A stretch of DNA of 8,137 nucleotides from Acidimicrobiales bacterium (GTDB taxonomy: Bacteria > Actinomycetota > Acidimicrobiia > Acidimicrobiales > Poriferisodalaceae), in NCBI GenBank assembly GCA_030749275.1, contig JASMKJ010000217.1:1-8137 (forward strand), in the 5' to 3' direction. The translations under genes and the position numbers were made by a program. This document shows positions 1-7,666 of this stretch, in pieces; the first letter of the stretch is position 1, and each line of letters starts with the position of its first letter. The notes beneath the pieces are model-generated. The model did no database searches. It worked only from the letters and a program-made list of their open reading frames with translations, and was not told the origin of the DNA.

Positions 1-2716
1 CGATGACCATCAACGAGGCGTTCAAGTCTTGTCGCATGCGAAGGAGAACCTCACCCAACGCTTCCACTTCCCGTTGAGCTATTCCGCTGGAGGGTTCGTC
101 CAGCAAAATCACTGTCGGTTGGTGGGCAGCGACACAAGCAAGGTCAACTATTCGACGAGTGCCTGTTGACAGTTCGAGGATGCGTTTGTCCCCAAAAGCG
201 CCAAGACCGAAAGTCGCAATTAGATGATCAACTTGATCATTGATTCGCTGTTCGCTGTCATAGGCCATTGGTAGGTGAAGAGCAGCTGTCACTGGGTCGC
301 CCCAACGAATCCAACGTTCCATCGACACCGCCAATGTTTCTTTCACTGTCAGTGTCGGAAACATTCTCGCGTCTTGGAAACTTCGTCCTAAGCCGTGACG
401 GGCACGTGTGCTTGATGGGATATTGGTGATGTCTTGTGTTCCGAGAAGAACTTGGCCCTCGTCGGTAGGGGTTGAACCGCCGATCAAATCAAAGAGTGTT
501 GTTTTACCGGCACCGTTTGGTCCTATGAATGCAACGATTTCGTTGGGGTGGATCTCGAAAGAGACGTCGTTGACGGCTCGAATACCTCCGAAGTTTCTTG
601 AAAGTGACCGTGCCTCAAGCACAGGCGAGTCTTGGAAGTCGATGGGCACGGGTGTGAGAGGTGCAACGTGAGGTGATCGTTGGGTGAGGAAAACCGACCG
701 CAAAAGGTCTGCTCGTTCACGAAGTTCTGATGCAGGTCCGCTGAACCGCACTCTCCCTCGTTCAAGGAAGTACGCGGTGTCAGCAACGTCCAACGCCAAA
801 TTCGCAGATTGCTCAACAAGGACAATGCTCACTCCCGATGCCGCTATGTCTCGCACCATTTCCAAAAGGCGTTCCACTACCACCGGAGCCAAACCCAGAG
901 ATAGTTCGTCGATCATAAGGAGTTGGGGGCGGGTGAGTAGCGTCATGCTGAGGGCAAGCATCTGCTGTTGCCCTCCGGAAAGATCGGCTGCTGGTGCCGT
1001 CATTCGGTCCCGAAGCTCAGGAAAGGCCTTCGCTATTCGGTCTTTGTCTTCTTCAAGTCCAGCTGGGTCGTTTCGTCGCATCCAGCTGGCTGCTTCCAAA
1101 TTTTCGGCAACTGTGAGACTCGGAAAAACTCCGGCGCCGCCCGGCATTTGGACGATTCCATGTCTTGCTATCTCGTTGGGTGGGGCGTATGTGGTGTCAT
1201 GGCCGTCGAAAATCACCGCACCGCGATCTGGTGGCACCAGACCTGAAATTGCTCGCAGTAGGGTCGATTTTCCAGCTCCATTGGTGCCCAACAGTGCGAC
1301 TATTTCACCCTCTTCGACTTCGAAGTTGACATCGTGCAGCACGCGAACTCCGTCGTAACCGACCTGTAGGTCTTGGCAGTACAGCAGCTTGATCCGGCCG
1401 TTCCTTCTTTCCTGGAGGACTTCGGACCGTGCCAAAGCAGTTTTTCGTACTTGCTCCACATCGCGACTGATGACGTTCCCTCCGCTGGCAATTACGAGCC
1501 CTCCTACGAAAAACACGGGAACCATCACTACCATGCCCGTCCTAATTCCCCAGTTGTCTGCGATCCATCCGATGAATGGAAGGACAAGAAGCCCCGGGAG
1601 AACCCATAGCGATCCCATCGAAAATCCGACAGACCTCGCTCGTGGCGGTATGGCAAGTGAGAGAGCAGCAATGATTCCCGGACCCACTATTGCGAGACAC
1701 AGCGCTATCACTACATTGGCGGCGATAGCCACTCCCAGGTTCGGTACTAGGGCAAATATTCCCGACAAGATCGCTGTCACCGTCGACACCACAGCGAGAA
1801 ACTTCAAAATTCTCCCTGGGTCGCGTTCCACCACTCGTGACGCGACTTGTGCGCCAATAATCAGGCCGATGATCTGTCCGGGTTCCGCCACCGCCGCGAC
1901 AATTCCGCGTGCGCGTTCATCCAGCCCGTATGCCTCCTCGTAGAGCAACCCGGCGAGTGTGCCGAATCCAATCAACGAGGCCGCCAGAAAGGGTGTGGCG
2001 GCGAATATGCGACGTAGTGACTCAATTTTCCAACACATACGCCACGCTTCGGAAATCGACGGTGGTTTCTCTTCTGTCGCCGCGACTGTTTCGTCACCTC
2101 CGGCAAGTCGCCGTTCATGGGCACCTCTCACTGGTTCCCGTAGCCGCAGTCCCATCAGCACCACCAGCAACGTCGGAATCGCGAACAGGAGAAACGGTGT
2201 CCGCCAACCCCAGTAATACGCAGTGAATCCGGCAACCAAGGGCCCCACGGTGGCACCGACTGCGTTTGCGGCCCTATGAAACGCGTAGGCCCGCGGTCGG
2301 TCTTTGGGTGCGAACCAGTCCGCGATCAACGAGTTATGAGTGGGATCGTTGACCGCTTTACCAATCGCAGACCCGCTTCGTGCAATTCCTAGAGTGATGA
2401 CCCCTACAGCGAGACCGGTACCAAAGGAAAAACATGCCCAAAGGGTTGCACCGAGTAAGGCCAATCTCACCCGGGGAGCGCGATCAGCTAACGCCGCGAT
2501 GGGTACCTGTAACGACAGAGCAAACGCCACAACGAAGGCGATGAAGGTGAGCAGTCCTGTGAAACCGAGTTGGAATTCATCTCGTATTTCTGGGGCGAGG
2601 ATCGCAAAAGCGCTGCGATCAAGTTCATCGACGGCGTTGAGTCCGAAGATGACCAGAAGTGCTGTTACGGGTCCATCCCCCGCTATTTTCCCCATGAAGG
2701 TTTGTCGCTGGTTCAT
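1..2716 (-). CDS. MFS transporter fused to LivF-like and LivG-like ABC ATPases (3' end outside window)
   Basis: One reading frame runs without a stop from ATG at 2716 to the left edge, 905 codons. Residues 1 to about 415 form a many-helix MFS carrier with a motif-A-like loop ALADRAPRVR (75-84). After a charged linker, about 444-675 is a LivF-type ATPase: Walker A GTNGAGKST (477-485), signature LSGGQ (579-583), Walker B MIDE with Glu604, and the LivF-typical VEQ in place of the H-loop histidine. About 699-905 is a LivG-type ATPase: GPNGAGKTT (732-740), RSFQ Q-loop, LSTGT signature (849-853), LLDEP with Glu874. The frame is cut just before the expected EHD H-loop, so some tens of residues are missing. 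The ATPases should drive the LivH-LivM permease encoded just upstream, with which it overlaps by ATGA. GGAG and AAGGA lie before the ATG. The role of the MFS part (second carrier, exporter of a by-product, or extra membrane anchor) cannot be read from sequence. Frame continuity was checked by reading every triplet. Confidence 0.93.
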   Translation of the reverse strand, partial: MNQRQTFMGKIAGDGPVTALLVIFGLNAVDELDRSAFAILAPEIRDEFQLGFTGLLTFIAFVVAFALSLQVPIAALADRAPRVRLALLGATLWACFSFGTGLAVGVITLGIARSGSAIGKAVNDPTHNSLIADWFAPKDRPRAYAFHRAANAVGATVGPLVAGFTAYYWGWRTPFLLFAIPTLLVVLMGLRLREPVRGAHERRLAGGDETVAATEEKPPSISEAWRMCWKIESLRRIFAATPFLAASLIGFGTLAGLLYEEAYGLDERARGIVAAVAEPGQIIGLIIGAQVASRVVERDPGRILKFLAVVSTVTAILSGIFALVPNLGVAIAANVVIALCLAIVGPGIIAALSLAIPPRARSVGFSMGSLWVLPGLLVLPFIGWIADNWGIRTGMVVMVPVFFVGGLVIASGGNVISRDVEQVRKTALARSEVLQERRNGRIKLLYCQDLQVGYDGVRVLHDVNFEVEEGEIVALLGTNGAGKSTLLRAISGLVPPDRGAVIFDGHDTTYAPPNEIARHGIVQMPGGAGVFPSLTVAENLEAASWMRRNDPAGLEEDKDRIAKAFPELRDRMTAPAADLSGGQQQMLALSMTLLTRPQLLMIDELSLGLAPVVVERLLEMVRDIAASGVSIVLVEQSANLALDVADTAYFLERGRVRFSGPASELRERADLLRSVFLTQRSPHVAPLTPVPIDFQDSPVLEARSLSRNFGGIRAVNDVSFEIHPNEIVAFIGPNGAGKTTLFDLIGGSTPTDEGQVLLGTQDITNIPSSTRARHGLGRSFQDARMFPTLTVKETLAVSMERWIRWGDPVTAALHLPMAYDSEQRINDQVDHLIATFGLGAFGDKRILELSTGTRRIVDLACVAAHQPTVILLDEPSSGIAQREVEALGEVLLRMRQDLNASLMVI

Positions 2717-4755
2717 GGCTCCGGGTCCTTGCTTTGCAGAAGGTCTTCGGCTGGATCACTTTCTTGAAGTCCGAAGCGTGCGCCTATCTTCCTCAATACA
2801 AGGTTCCTCAGATCGGCCCATAATCCGACGATGCCTGCGGGGGCAATAAGGAGGACAATGAGCACCCCGGTTCCTGTTGCCAAAAGTCGCCAGGAACCTT
2901 GGAGCCAGTACCAAGATCCATTCCAATACAACGAGCCTACGATCGCACCGCTGATCGAGCCCAAGCCGCCCACGACGGCTCCAATGAACACCACGACGCT
3001 AAATCCGGCTGGGGTGACGGTAAATGACTGTTGGTGGTGGGCGATAACAGAACCTGCAACTGCTGCGAGGAATCCTGAGATTGCGAAGGCCGTAAGTTTC
3101 AGTTGCGCGGTTCTGGCCCCGTACGCCGCGGCTGCTATTTCGTTGTCTCTGAGCGCAATTAAGACTCGGCCGATACGTCCGTTCTTGAGTCCGGCAACCG
3201 CTGCGCAAGCAAGCAAGAGTGTCACGAGGCACACGTAGTAGGCGGCTTGTGAACTGTCCCAGTTTATTCTGCCGAATAATGGGGGTCGGCTGATTCGCTC
3301 TACGGGTACCCACGCAAAGAATTGGGGGTTCAAGAAATATTGGATCATGGTCAATTCGAGCGCCAGTGTGGTGACGGCCAGATATGTGCCGCGCATTCGC
3401 AAGGCCGGAATTCCAACGACCAATGAGAACAGCGCCCCCGTACATCCTGCGAGAACAGTCGCTGCAACGAAATCGATGTCTGCTTGTTGGGTCAACCAAG
3501 CACCGGTGGCTCCGCCAACAGCTGCGAACGCCATCTGTCCTAGCGATAGCTGTCCTGACCATCCAGTGAGTATTCCTAATGACAGCATGATGACTGCGTA
3601 CATGAGTACCAAGCCCATTCTGACAACGACTGTGGTCCCGAACAGCCCCCAGTATGGAAACCCGACGAAAAATCCAACCACGGCTAAGACGCCCAACACC
3701 CGACTAGCTCGAAGGCCCGGTAACTCTAGAAAGACTCGTGGGATGGGGCGAGCGTGTCCGACTGCCTGCCAAGTTGAGAAGTCGGTTGCTGAGCGAACCC
3801 CGCGAGTTCTTCGAAATACCAGGCCGAACACGATAATCAGGCCAGTCAACGCTGCCATCTTTGCTTCAGCCTCGTTGGCTTGAGAGTTCCACACAATGCC
3901 CTCTTGTAGAACTCCAAGAGCGAACGAGCTGCAGATAATGGTCGGCAGATGTTGTAGTCGTCCCAACGTAAGCGCGGCCAAAGCACGTAACAAAAGCAGC
4001 AGGCCGAGTGATCCTCCGATAGGTAACCCATAAACACCTGAGCGAAGAAATAAAGCTAAGAAGGCAAGAACGGTTGCTGCTCCCCAAACCACGCTTTGGA
4101 CAGATTTCACCGGTATCCCCAACAGGCCAGCTCGGCTCGGCAATTCTGCTGAAGCCCTCACCGCTATCCCGATTCGAGTTCTACGAAGAAGGACCGCTAC
4201 TGCCACGATCGCCATCGGACCGAGAACCAAAGCGAGTAGGTGATCTCCATCGAAGACACGGCTACCAATGTCGAATCTAAACCCAAAGGGAGCTTCTAAT
4301 CGCTGCGATTGAACGTAACTGTCCCACCAGGCTGGGAGGTAAAGAGCGAACACAGCCAACAGCTCTGCTATTCCCAAGGTGGCAACTGTCAAAACCAGTC
4401 GGGGTGACTGAAAAAACCGTCTGACGATGAGAAATTCGGTGGCCACGCCAAGGCATGCCGCGCATATCAAAGCGAGAAAGAATGAGAGGTACCAATTCCA
4501 ACCCGATTCCAGGATCAGCAACATGGCGAAAACGGCTGGCAGTAAACCGAGTTCTCCGGCGGCAAAATTCAAAACATTGTTGGCCCGGTACACGAGGTAC
4601 ATAGCTAGAGCTACCAACGCGGTGATACTTCCCAGAACTAGACCTGAGACAAATGATCCTGCGGGGGCCGGAAAAAGTAGCTGTTGTGCGGCTACTAAAA
4701 TCGCCGGCCACGCCACCCAGCCAAAACGTTGCGACGCAGCGCGTAGTTGAAACAC
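2713..4755 (-). CDS. Fused LivH-LivM permease of a branched-chain amino acid type ABC importer
   Basis: This 680-residue membrane protein contains both transmembrane subunits of a HAAT-family ABC importer. Residues about 35-315 match LivH, with YRANNVLNFAAGELG (56-70) and a cytoplasmic coupling loop RRTRIGIAVRA (191-201). Residues about 378-645 match LivM, with GWSGQLSLGQMAF (398-410), a second coupling loop NGRIGRVLIALRDNE (525-539) and GGLGSISGAIVGS (596-608). A linker of about 60 residues rich in Arg and Pro joins them. The C-terminal tail is acidic and hydrophilic. The start is GTG at 4755, supported by a run of six G six bases upstream and by the absence of another sensible start in the 29 bases after the monooxygenase stop. 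Its TGA overlaps the ATG of the MFS-ATPase fusion (ATGA), implying translational coupling and a two-protein transporter. The substrate is unknown: HAAT systems carry amino acids, urea, amides and other small polar compounds. The binding protein is not in the window. Confidence 0.95.
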   Translation of the reverse strand: MFQLRAASQRFGWVAWPAILVAAQQLLFPAPAGSFVSGLVLGSITALVALAMYLVYRANNVLNFAAGELGLLPAVFAMLLILESGWNWYLSFFLALICAACLGVATEFLIVRRFFQSPRLVLTVATLGIAELLAVFALYLPAWWDSYVQSQRLEAPFGFRFDIGSRVFDGDHLLALVLGPMAIVAVAVLLRRTRIGIAVRASAELPSRAGLLGIPVKSVQSVVWGAATVLAFLALFLRSGVYGLPIGGSLGLLLLLRALAALTLGRLQHLPTIICSSFALGVLQEGIVWNSQANEAEAKMAALTGLIIVFGLVFRRTRGVRSATDFSTWQAVGHARPIPRVFLELPGLRASRVLGVLAVVGFFVGFPYWGLFGTTVVVRMGLVLMYAVIMLSLGILTGWSGQLSLGQMAFAAVGGATGAWLTQQADIDFVAATVLAGCTGALFSLVVGIPALRMRGTYLAVTTLALELTMIQYFLNPQFFAWVPVERISRPPLFGRINWDSSQAAYYVCLVTLLLACAAVAGLKNGRIGRVLIALRDNEIAAAAYGARTAQLKLTAFAISGFLAAVAGSVIAHHQQSFTVTPAGFSVVVFIGAVVGGLGSISGAIVGSLYWNGSWYWLQGSWRLLATGTGVLIVLLIAPAGIVGLWADLRNLVLRKIGARFGLQESDPAEDLLQSKDPEP

Positions 4756-4761
4756 TGCGAA

Positions 4762-4767
4762 CCCCCC
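4762..4767 (-). promoter_or_regulatory. Ribosome binding site of the LivH-LivM gene
   Basis: Six consecutive G on the minus strand lie six bases before GTG 4755. It is the only purine-rich run in the 29-base gap after the monooxygenase stop and decides in favour of the GTG start. An all-G core is unusual but can pair with the CCUCC of 16S rRNA. Confidence 0.55.
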
Positions 4768-4784
4768 AACAAGAGCTTTGGCGT

Positions 4785-5891
4785 TCAGCGAAAAGTACTG
4801 ACGTTTGCTGAACGTTCGGCAACACCTTCCACCAAGCCTCGGTTACGGAGAATGGGAAGAACCCCTTCTCCGAACCAGTAGGCCTCTTCTAGATGTGGGT
4901 ATCCCGACAGAACAAATTCGTCGAATCCAAGTTCGTGGTACTCACAGATCCGGTCAGCAACTTCTTCATATGACCCCACTAGAGCAGTACCAGCACCGCC
5001 TCTGACGAGACCTATTCCGGCCCAAACATTGGGATGAATTTCCAAATTCCCCATGTCTCCCGAGTGGAGCTGAGCCATGCGTCGTTGGCCCTCTGACATA
5101 GTTGTTGAGAAATCTGCTTGTGCTTCCGCGATGGCTTCAGGTGCCATATGAGCCAGCATTTCGTCGGCCACCGCCCATGCCGCCGAGGACGTCGGTCGCG
5201 CTATCACGTGAAAGCGAATGCCGTAAGTCAACGTGCGCCCTTTCGCTGCGCTCAACTCACGCATCCGTTCAATTCTTTCGGCAACCATGGATGGCGGCTC
5301 ACCCCAGGCCAGATAAACGTCCACGTGTTCCGCGGCGACCTGTTCAGCAGCGGGAGAAGCACCACCAAAGTAGATCGGCGGGCGTGGTTCAGGAATTTCA
5401 CGGGTGGTCGCTTCAGCAACTCGGTAATGTTTGCCCTCGAAATCGTATGGGTCGCCGGTCCACGCGTTGCGCATGATGTCTAGAAACTCACCCGTCCGTT
5501 CGTAGCGAGCGTCTTTGTCTAACCAGTCACCGAAACGATTTAATTCCCGGGGCTCAGCGCCCGTAACGATGTTGATCAAAAGCCGCCCGTTAGACATCCG
5601 TTGATAGGTGGAAGCCATCTGTGCCGCCAAGGTAGGTGACAAAAATCCTGGTCTGAAGGCCACCAAGAACTTGATTCGCTTAGTCAATGGGATAAGTGAC
5701 GCTGTTGCCAGCCACGCGTCTTCGCAGGCCGTCCCGCATGGTGTCAACATGGCGTCGTAGCCCAAATCGTCGCAGGCTTGCGCGATTTGCGCGAGGTAAT
5801 CGTTTGTTGGTGGTCGCCAGTGAGCGTTCGGGCCGTCGGGAACAACATCCCGACTATCGCCACCGGTAGGTAAGAACCAATGAATTTTCAT
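4785..5891 (-). CDS. SsuD-type FMNH2-dependent monooxygenase (LLM class)
   Basis: The 368-residue protein is clearly of the alkanesulfonate monooxygenase (SsuD) group of bacterial luciferase-like flavin enzymes; E. coli SsuD has about 380 residues. Such enzymes use FMNH2 and O2 to split a C-S bond, giving an aldehyde and sulfite. Residues known to matter in SsuD are all present at matching places: Cys56 in ACEDAW, Arg226 and His228 in GIRFHVI, Arg297 in LVRGGAGTALVG, Tyr331 in SGYPHLEEA. The N-terminal MKIHWFLPTGGD and YFGGAS (174-179) are also SsuD-like. The ATG at 5891 follows a tandem AGGTGAGGTGA four bases away, a strong ribosome site. It heads the transporter operon, 29 bases before LivH-LivM. 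No SsuE-type flavin reductase and no SsuABC/TauABC transporter is visible. Relatives such as dimethylsulfone or methanesulfonate monooxygenase cannot be excluded, so the exact substrate, and therefore a gene symbol, is not assigned. Confidence 0.94.
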   Translation of the reverse strand: MKIHWFLPTGGDSRDVVPDGPNAHWRPPTNDYLAQIAQACDDLGYDAMLTPCGTACEDAWLATASLIPLTKRIKFLVAFRPGFLSPTLAAQMASTYQRMSNGRLLINIVTGAEPRELNRFGDWLDKDARYERTGEFLDIMRNAWTGDPYDFEGKHYRVAEATTREIPEPRPPIYFGGASPAAEQVAAEHVDVYLAWGEPPSMVAERIERMRELSAAKGRTLTYGIRFHVIARPTSSAAWAVADEMLAHMAPEAIAEAQADFSTTMSEGQRRMAQLHSGDMGNLEIHPNVWAGIGLVRGGAGTALVGSYEEVADRICEYHELGFDEFVLSGYPHLEEAYWFGEGVLPILRNRGLVEGVAERSANVSTFR

Positions 5892-5895
5892 ACTT

Positions 5896-5906
5896 TCACC
5901 TCACCT
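5896..5906 (-). promoter_or_regulatory. Ribosome binding site of the monooxygenase gene
   Basis: Minus-strand AGGTGAGGTGA is a doubled Shine-Dalgarno-like core, ending four bases before ATG 5891. It supports that start and suggests strong translation of the first gene of the operon. Confidence 0.7.
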
Positions 5907-5929
5907 GCTGCTGACCTTGACCACTTCTC

Positions 5930-5969
5930 CGGCGATCACAACTACCTGCACACCCAACGTCGATCGCCG
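5930..5969. repeat. 8-bp perfect inverted repeat, CGGCGATC / GATCGCCG
   Basis: The arms at 5930-5937 and 5962-5969 are exact reverse complements with 24 bases between them. On the monooxygenase transcript they could form a GC-rich stem about 40 bases before the start codon; as DNA the arms could be regulator half-sites. Which of these holds, if either, cannot be told. Confidence 0.4.
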
Positions 5970-6029
5970 CGGCAATCCCATTGCACTGCTTGGTTTTGGT
6001 GTGACCTGCAAAGAGAATATGCATTTCCA

Positions 6030-6791
6030 ATGACCCACGTCGGACGAGTAGCTCCTAGCATCGTATCGGTGAGTGATTATTCGTCTCCCACTCGGCTGGG
6101 ACTTTTGGTACTTGACTCAATTGATAACCCTCATCGGTCAATTGCAGGCGACTATGAACACCTTTTTCGCGACATCTTCAAGACGGTCGGAGCGGAGATA
6201 ATTCCCTTCGACGCACGACACGATGCGTTACCCGCACACGATGAATGCACTGGTTGGGTCATTCCCGGGTCCCGACAATCCGTCTCTGACGACGACTCAT
6301 GGATTTCCGACCTTCGCTCGTGGATCAGTACCGCCCTTGGGAATGGCACTCCGCTCGCAGGAGTGTGTTTTGGCCACCAACTCATAGCCGCCGAAATGGG
6401 AGCGGAGGTGGGTCGGGCCTCCGGTGGGTGGAATATTGGAGTGATTGACTATGAGGTCACTAGCAGCCGATCATGGCTTGAAATGCCCCACCAGTACAGC
6501 CTGCTCGCTAGCCACCAAGACCAAGTTCTTACGTTGCCTCGTGAAGCTGAGCTTCTAGCAACCGCACCAACCTGCCCCGTCGGTGCCTACACGGTAAGCA
6601 ACAATGTGATGTGCATTCAGGGTCACATCGAGTTCGTTCCTGAACTTGCGGCGTCGTTGTATAGGTCCCGGATTGAACGCATCGGAAGCTCCGCGGTCGA
6701 CGCGGCTCTCGGATCCCTTGATCGACCCTTGGATCGGGTCGAGGTCGCTCGTTGGCTTCTACAAACGATTGAGCAGTCTTCCGTCGCGTGA
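6030..6791 (+). CDS. Class I glutamine amidotransferase domain protein
   Basis: From ATG 6030 this is 253 residues, the usual size for stand-alone class I (GATase1, GuaA-N-like) proteins. The nucleophile elbow GVCFGHQ gives Cys113; QGHIEF gives the His199 and Glu201 of the catalytic triad; PGSRQSV and SHQDQVLTLP are also family hallmarks. Glutaminase or gamma-glutamyl hydrolase activity on a small molecule is therefore likely; the ammonia acceptor or amide substrate is unknown. The frame is open back to an ATG at 5880, but that would overlap the start of the divergent monooxygenase and add 50 residues with no family resemblance, so 6030 is preferred; GTG at 6069 is another option because the conserved fold begins at RLGLLVLD. 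No clear Shine-Dalgarno precedes 6030 (AAAGAGA lies about 13 bases away), so a leaderless or near-leaderless message is possible. It converges on the deacetylase gene. Confidence 0.88.
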   Translation: MTHVGRVAPSIVSVSDYSSPTRLGLLVLDSIDNPHRSIAGDYEHLFRDIFKTVGAEIIPFDARHDALPAHDECTGWVIPGSRQSVSDDDSWISDLRSWISTALGNGTPLAGVCFGHQLIAAEMGAEVGRASGGWNIGVIDYEVTSSRSWLEMPHQYSLLASHQDQVLTLPREAELLATAPTCPVGAYTVSNNVMCIQGHIEFVPELAASLYRSRIERIGSSAVDAALGSLDRPLDRVEVARWLLQTIEQSSVA

Positions 6792-6809
6792 AGCACCTGA
6801 AATATTGAA

Positions 6810-6821
6810 CTCGGATCCGAG
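6810..6821. terminator. Palindrome between convergent genes, possible weak terminator
   Basis: CTCGGATCCGAG is a perfect 12-base palindrome in the middle of the 44-base gap between the stops of the amidotransferase and the deacetylase. As RNA it gives only a four-base-pair hairpin. There is no clear T-run on the plus side; on the minus side TTCAATATTTC follows. It is a candidate bidirectional terminator by position more than by strength. Confidence 0.25.
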
Positions 6822-6835
6822 ACTGTAACCGTGTG

Positions 6836-7666
6836 TCACGATTGTTCAAATGGGTGAGCGGCGCGCCAGTCAGTAGCAGCCTTTTCGAGAGTTGTGAACC
6901 CGACTTCGCGTTTGTTGATCTCTTCGAGTAGTTGTTCGAGCATGAGCATCCGGTTACCGCGACCAATGACTTGGGGATGCATGGTGTAAGTCAGCACCCC
7001 GCCAGGCTCATGGGCGAGGGCCCAGTCAAGATCCCCGAGCCAGGTTTCCAGTACAGCTGATGGTGGTGTGAGGTTGCCGCCCTGTGGGGGGATGTATTCG
7101 AACCATGGGAAGTCGTCGAGATGCCATGCCCAGGGGAACTCGACAAGGTCGACTTCCGTTCCCCATTCAACTCCTTCACCTTTTACCCAGCTGTCATCAA
7201 GCCGGCAACGGTAGGGTCGCACATCGTGTCCCATTAGTGACGAGTCATACGAAAACCCTGCTTCGATCAAAAGTTCGAAAGTACTGCTGGTTACGTATCC
7301 GCCCGGTGAACGCCACCCTGACGGTCGTCTACCGGTGAGATTCTCCAGGATCTCTAAGCCTTCTTCGAGGACTCGGCGTTCGTCGTCGCGTTCGAGTCGT
7401 GCGGGATTTTCGTGGTGGTTGCCGTGATGACCGACCTCGTGACCACCGTCAACGATCTCCTCTAGAAGGTCTGGATAGGTTGAAGCCGTCAACCCGGGAA
7501 CGAAAAAGGTTGCATGTATAGATCGCGACGCGAGAAGTTTCAGTATCCGACGGGTACCCACCACCCCGAACTCGCCTCGGCTGAACGCTGTGCGGTCTTG
7601 TCGGCTCATCCACAGCGAAATGGTGTCGACATCGAAGGTCAGACTGACGTAGGAACGATCGGTCAT
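6836..7666 (-). CDS. Polysaccharide deacetylase family hydrolase (PuuE/cyclic imidase-like)
   Basis: The 276-residue protein has the NodB-homology (carbohydrate esterase 4) fold in the cytosolic form that lacks a signal peptide. Metal and catalytic residues are readable: FDVD (Asp12, Asp14), HGNHH giving His81 and His85 with the four-residue spacing of the PgdA/PuuE group, RSPGG (119-123) and TMHP with His230. The segment WHLDDFPWFE (181-190) is typical of the subgroup that includes allantoinase PuuE, cyclic imidases and Helicobacter PgdA, which often open cyclic amides rather than deacetylate glycans. The start at 7666 puts the FDVD motif at the normal distance from the N-terminus; GGAG lies only two bases before the ATG. 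The substrate is not defined by sequence. It faces the amidotransferase gene and may share a transcript with the small gene upstream (7787 on), though 120 bases with hairpins separate them. Confidence 0.92.
   Translation of the reverse strand: MTDRSYVSLTFDVDTISLWMSRQDRTAFSRGEFGVVGTRRILKLLASRSIHATFFVPGLTASTYPDLLEEIVDGGHEVGHHGNHHENPARLERDDERRVLEEGLEILENLTGRRPSGWRSPGGYVTSSTFELLIEAGFSYDSSLMGHDVRPYRCRLDDSWVKGEGVEWGTEVDLVEFPWAWHLDDFPWFEYIPPQGGNLTPPSAVLETWLGDLDWALAHEPGGVLTYTMHPQVIGRGNRMLMLEQLLEEINKREVGFTTLEKAATDWRAAHPFEQS

Larger units (their letters stand above)
5892..6029. promoter_or_regulatory. Divergent intergenic region between monooxygenase and amidotransferase
   Basis: These 138 bases should hold the promoters of both the transporter operon (minus) and the amidotransferase (plus), given the opposed starts. 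No convincing -35/-10 pair can be named on either strand. The region holds an 8-bp inverted repeat (5930-5937 and 5962-5969), a direct repeat of ACCTGCA (5944-5950 and 6004-6010), and a bulged pairing between CACACCCAA near 5949 and TTGGTGTG near 5996. These may be operators or leader RNA structure. Confidence 0.45.

Noticed and set aside
684..1358. 224-codon plus-strand open frame
   Set aside because: It lies opposite the LivF-like domain; its translation is Ser/Arg-rich with no family resemblance, while the minus frame carries clear ATPase motifs. Treated as a shadow.
1300..1491. Possible break between the MFS and ATPase parts, with a separate small minus-strand frame
   Set aside because: Reading every triplet of the main frame through this zone shows no stop; the small frame is out of phase and has no family match.
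1389..1943. 184-codon plus-strand open frame
   Set aside because: Antisense to the MFS segment of the fusion, low-complexity Pro/Thr/Arg composition, no recognisable domain.
3347..3883. 178-codon plus-strand open frame
   Set aside because: Antisense to the LivM half of the permease; composition is what reverse-reading of hydrophobic membrane codons gives.
5880..6029. Longer amidotransferase starting at ATG 5880
   Set aside because: It would overlap the divergent monooxygenase start and its ribosome site, and the extra 50 residues look like translated intergenic DNA.
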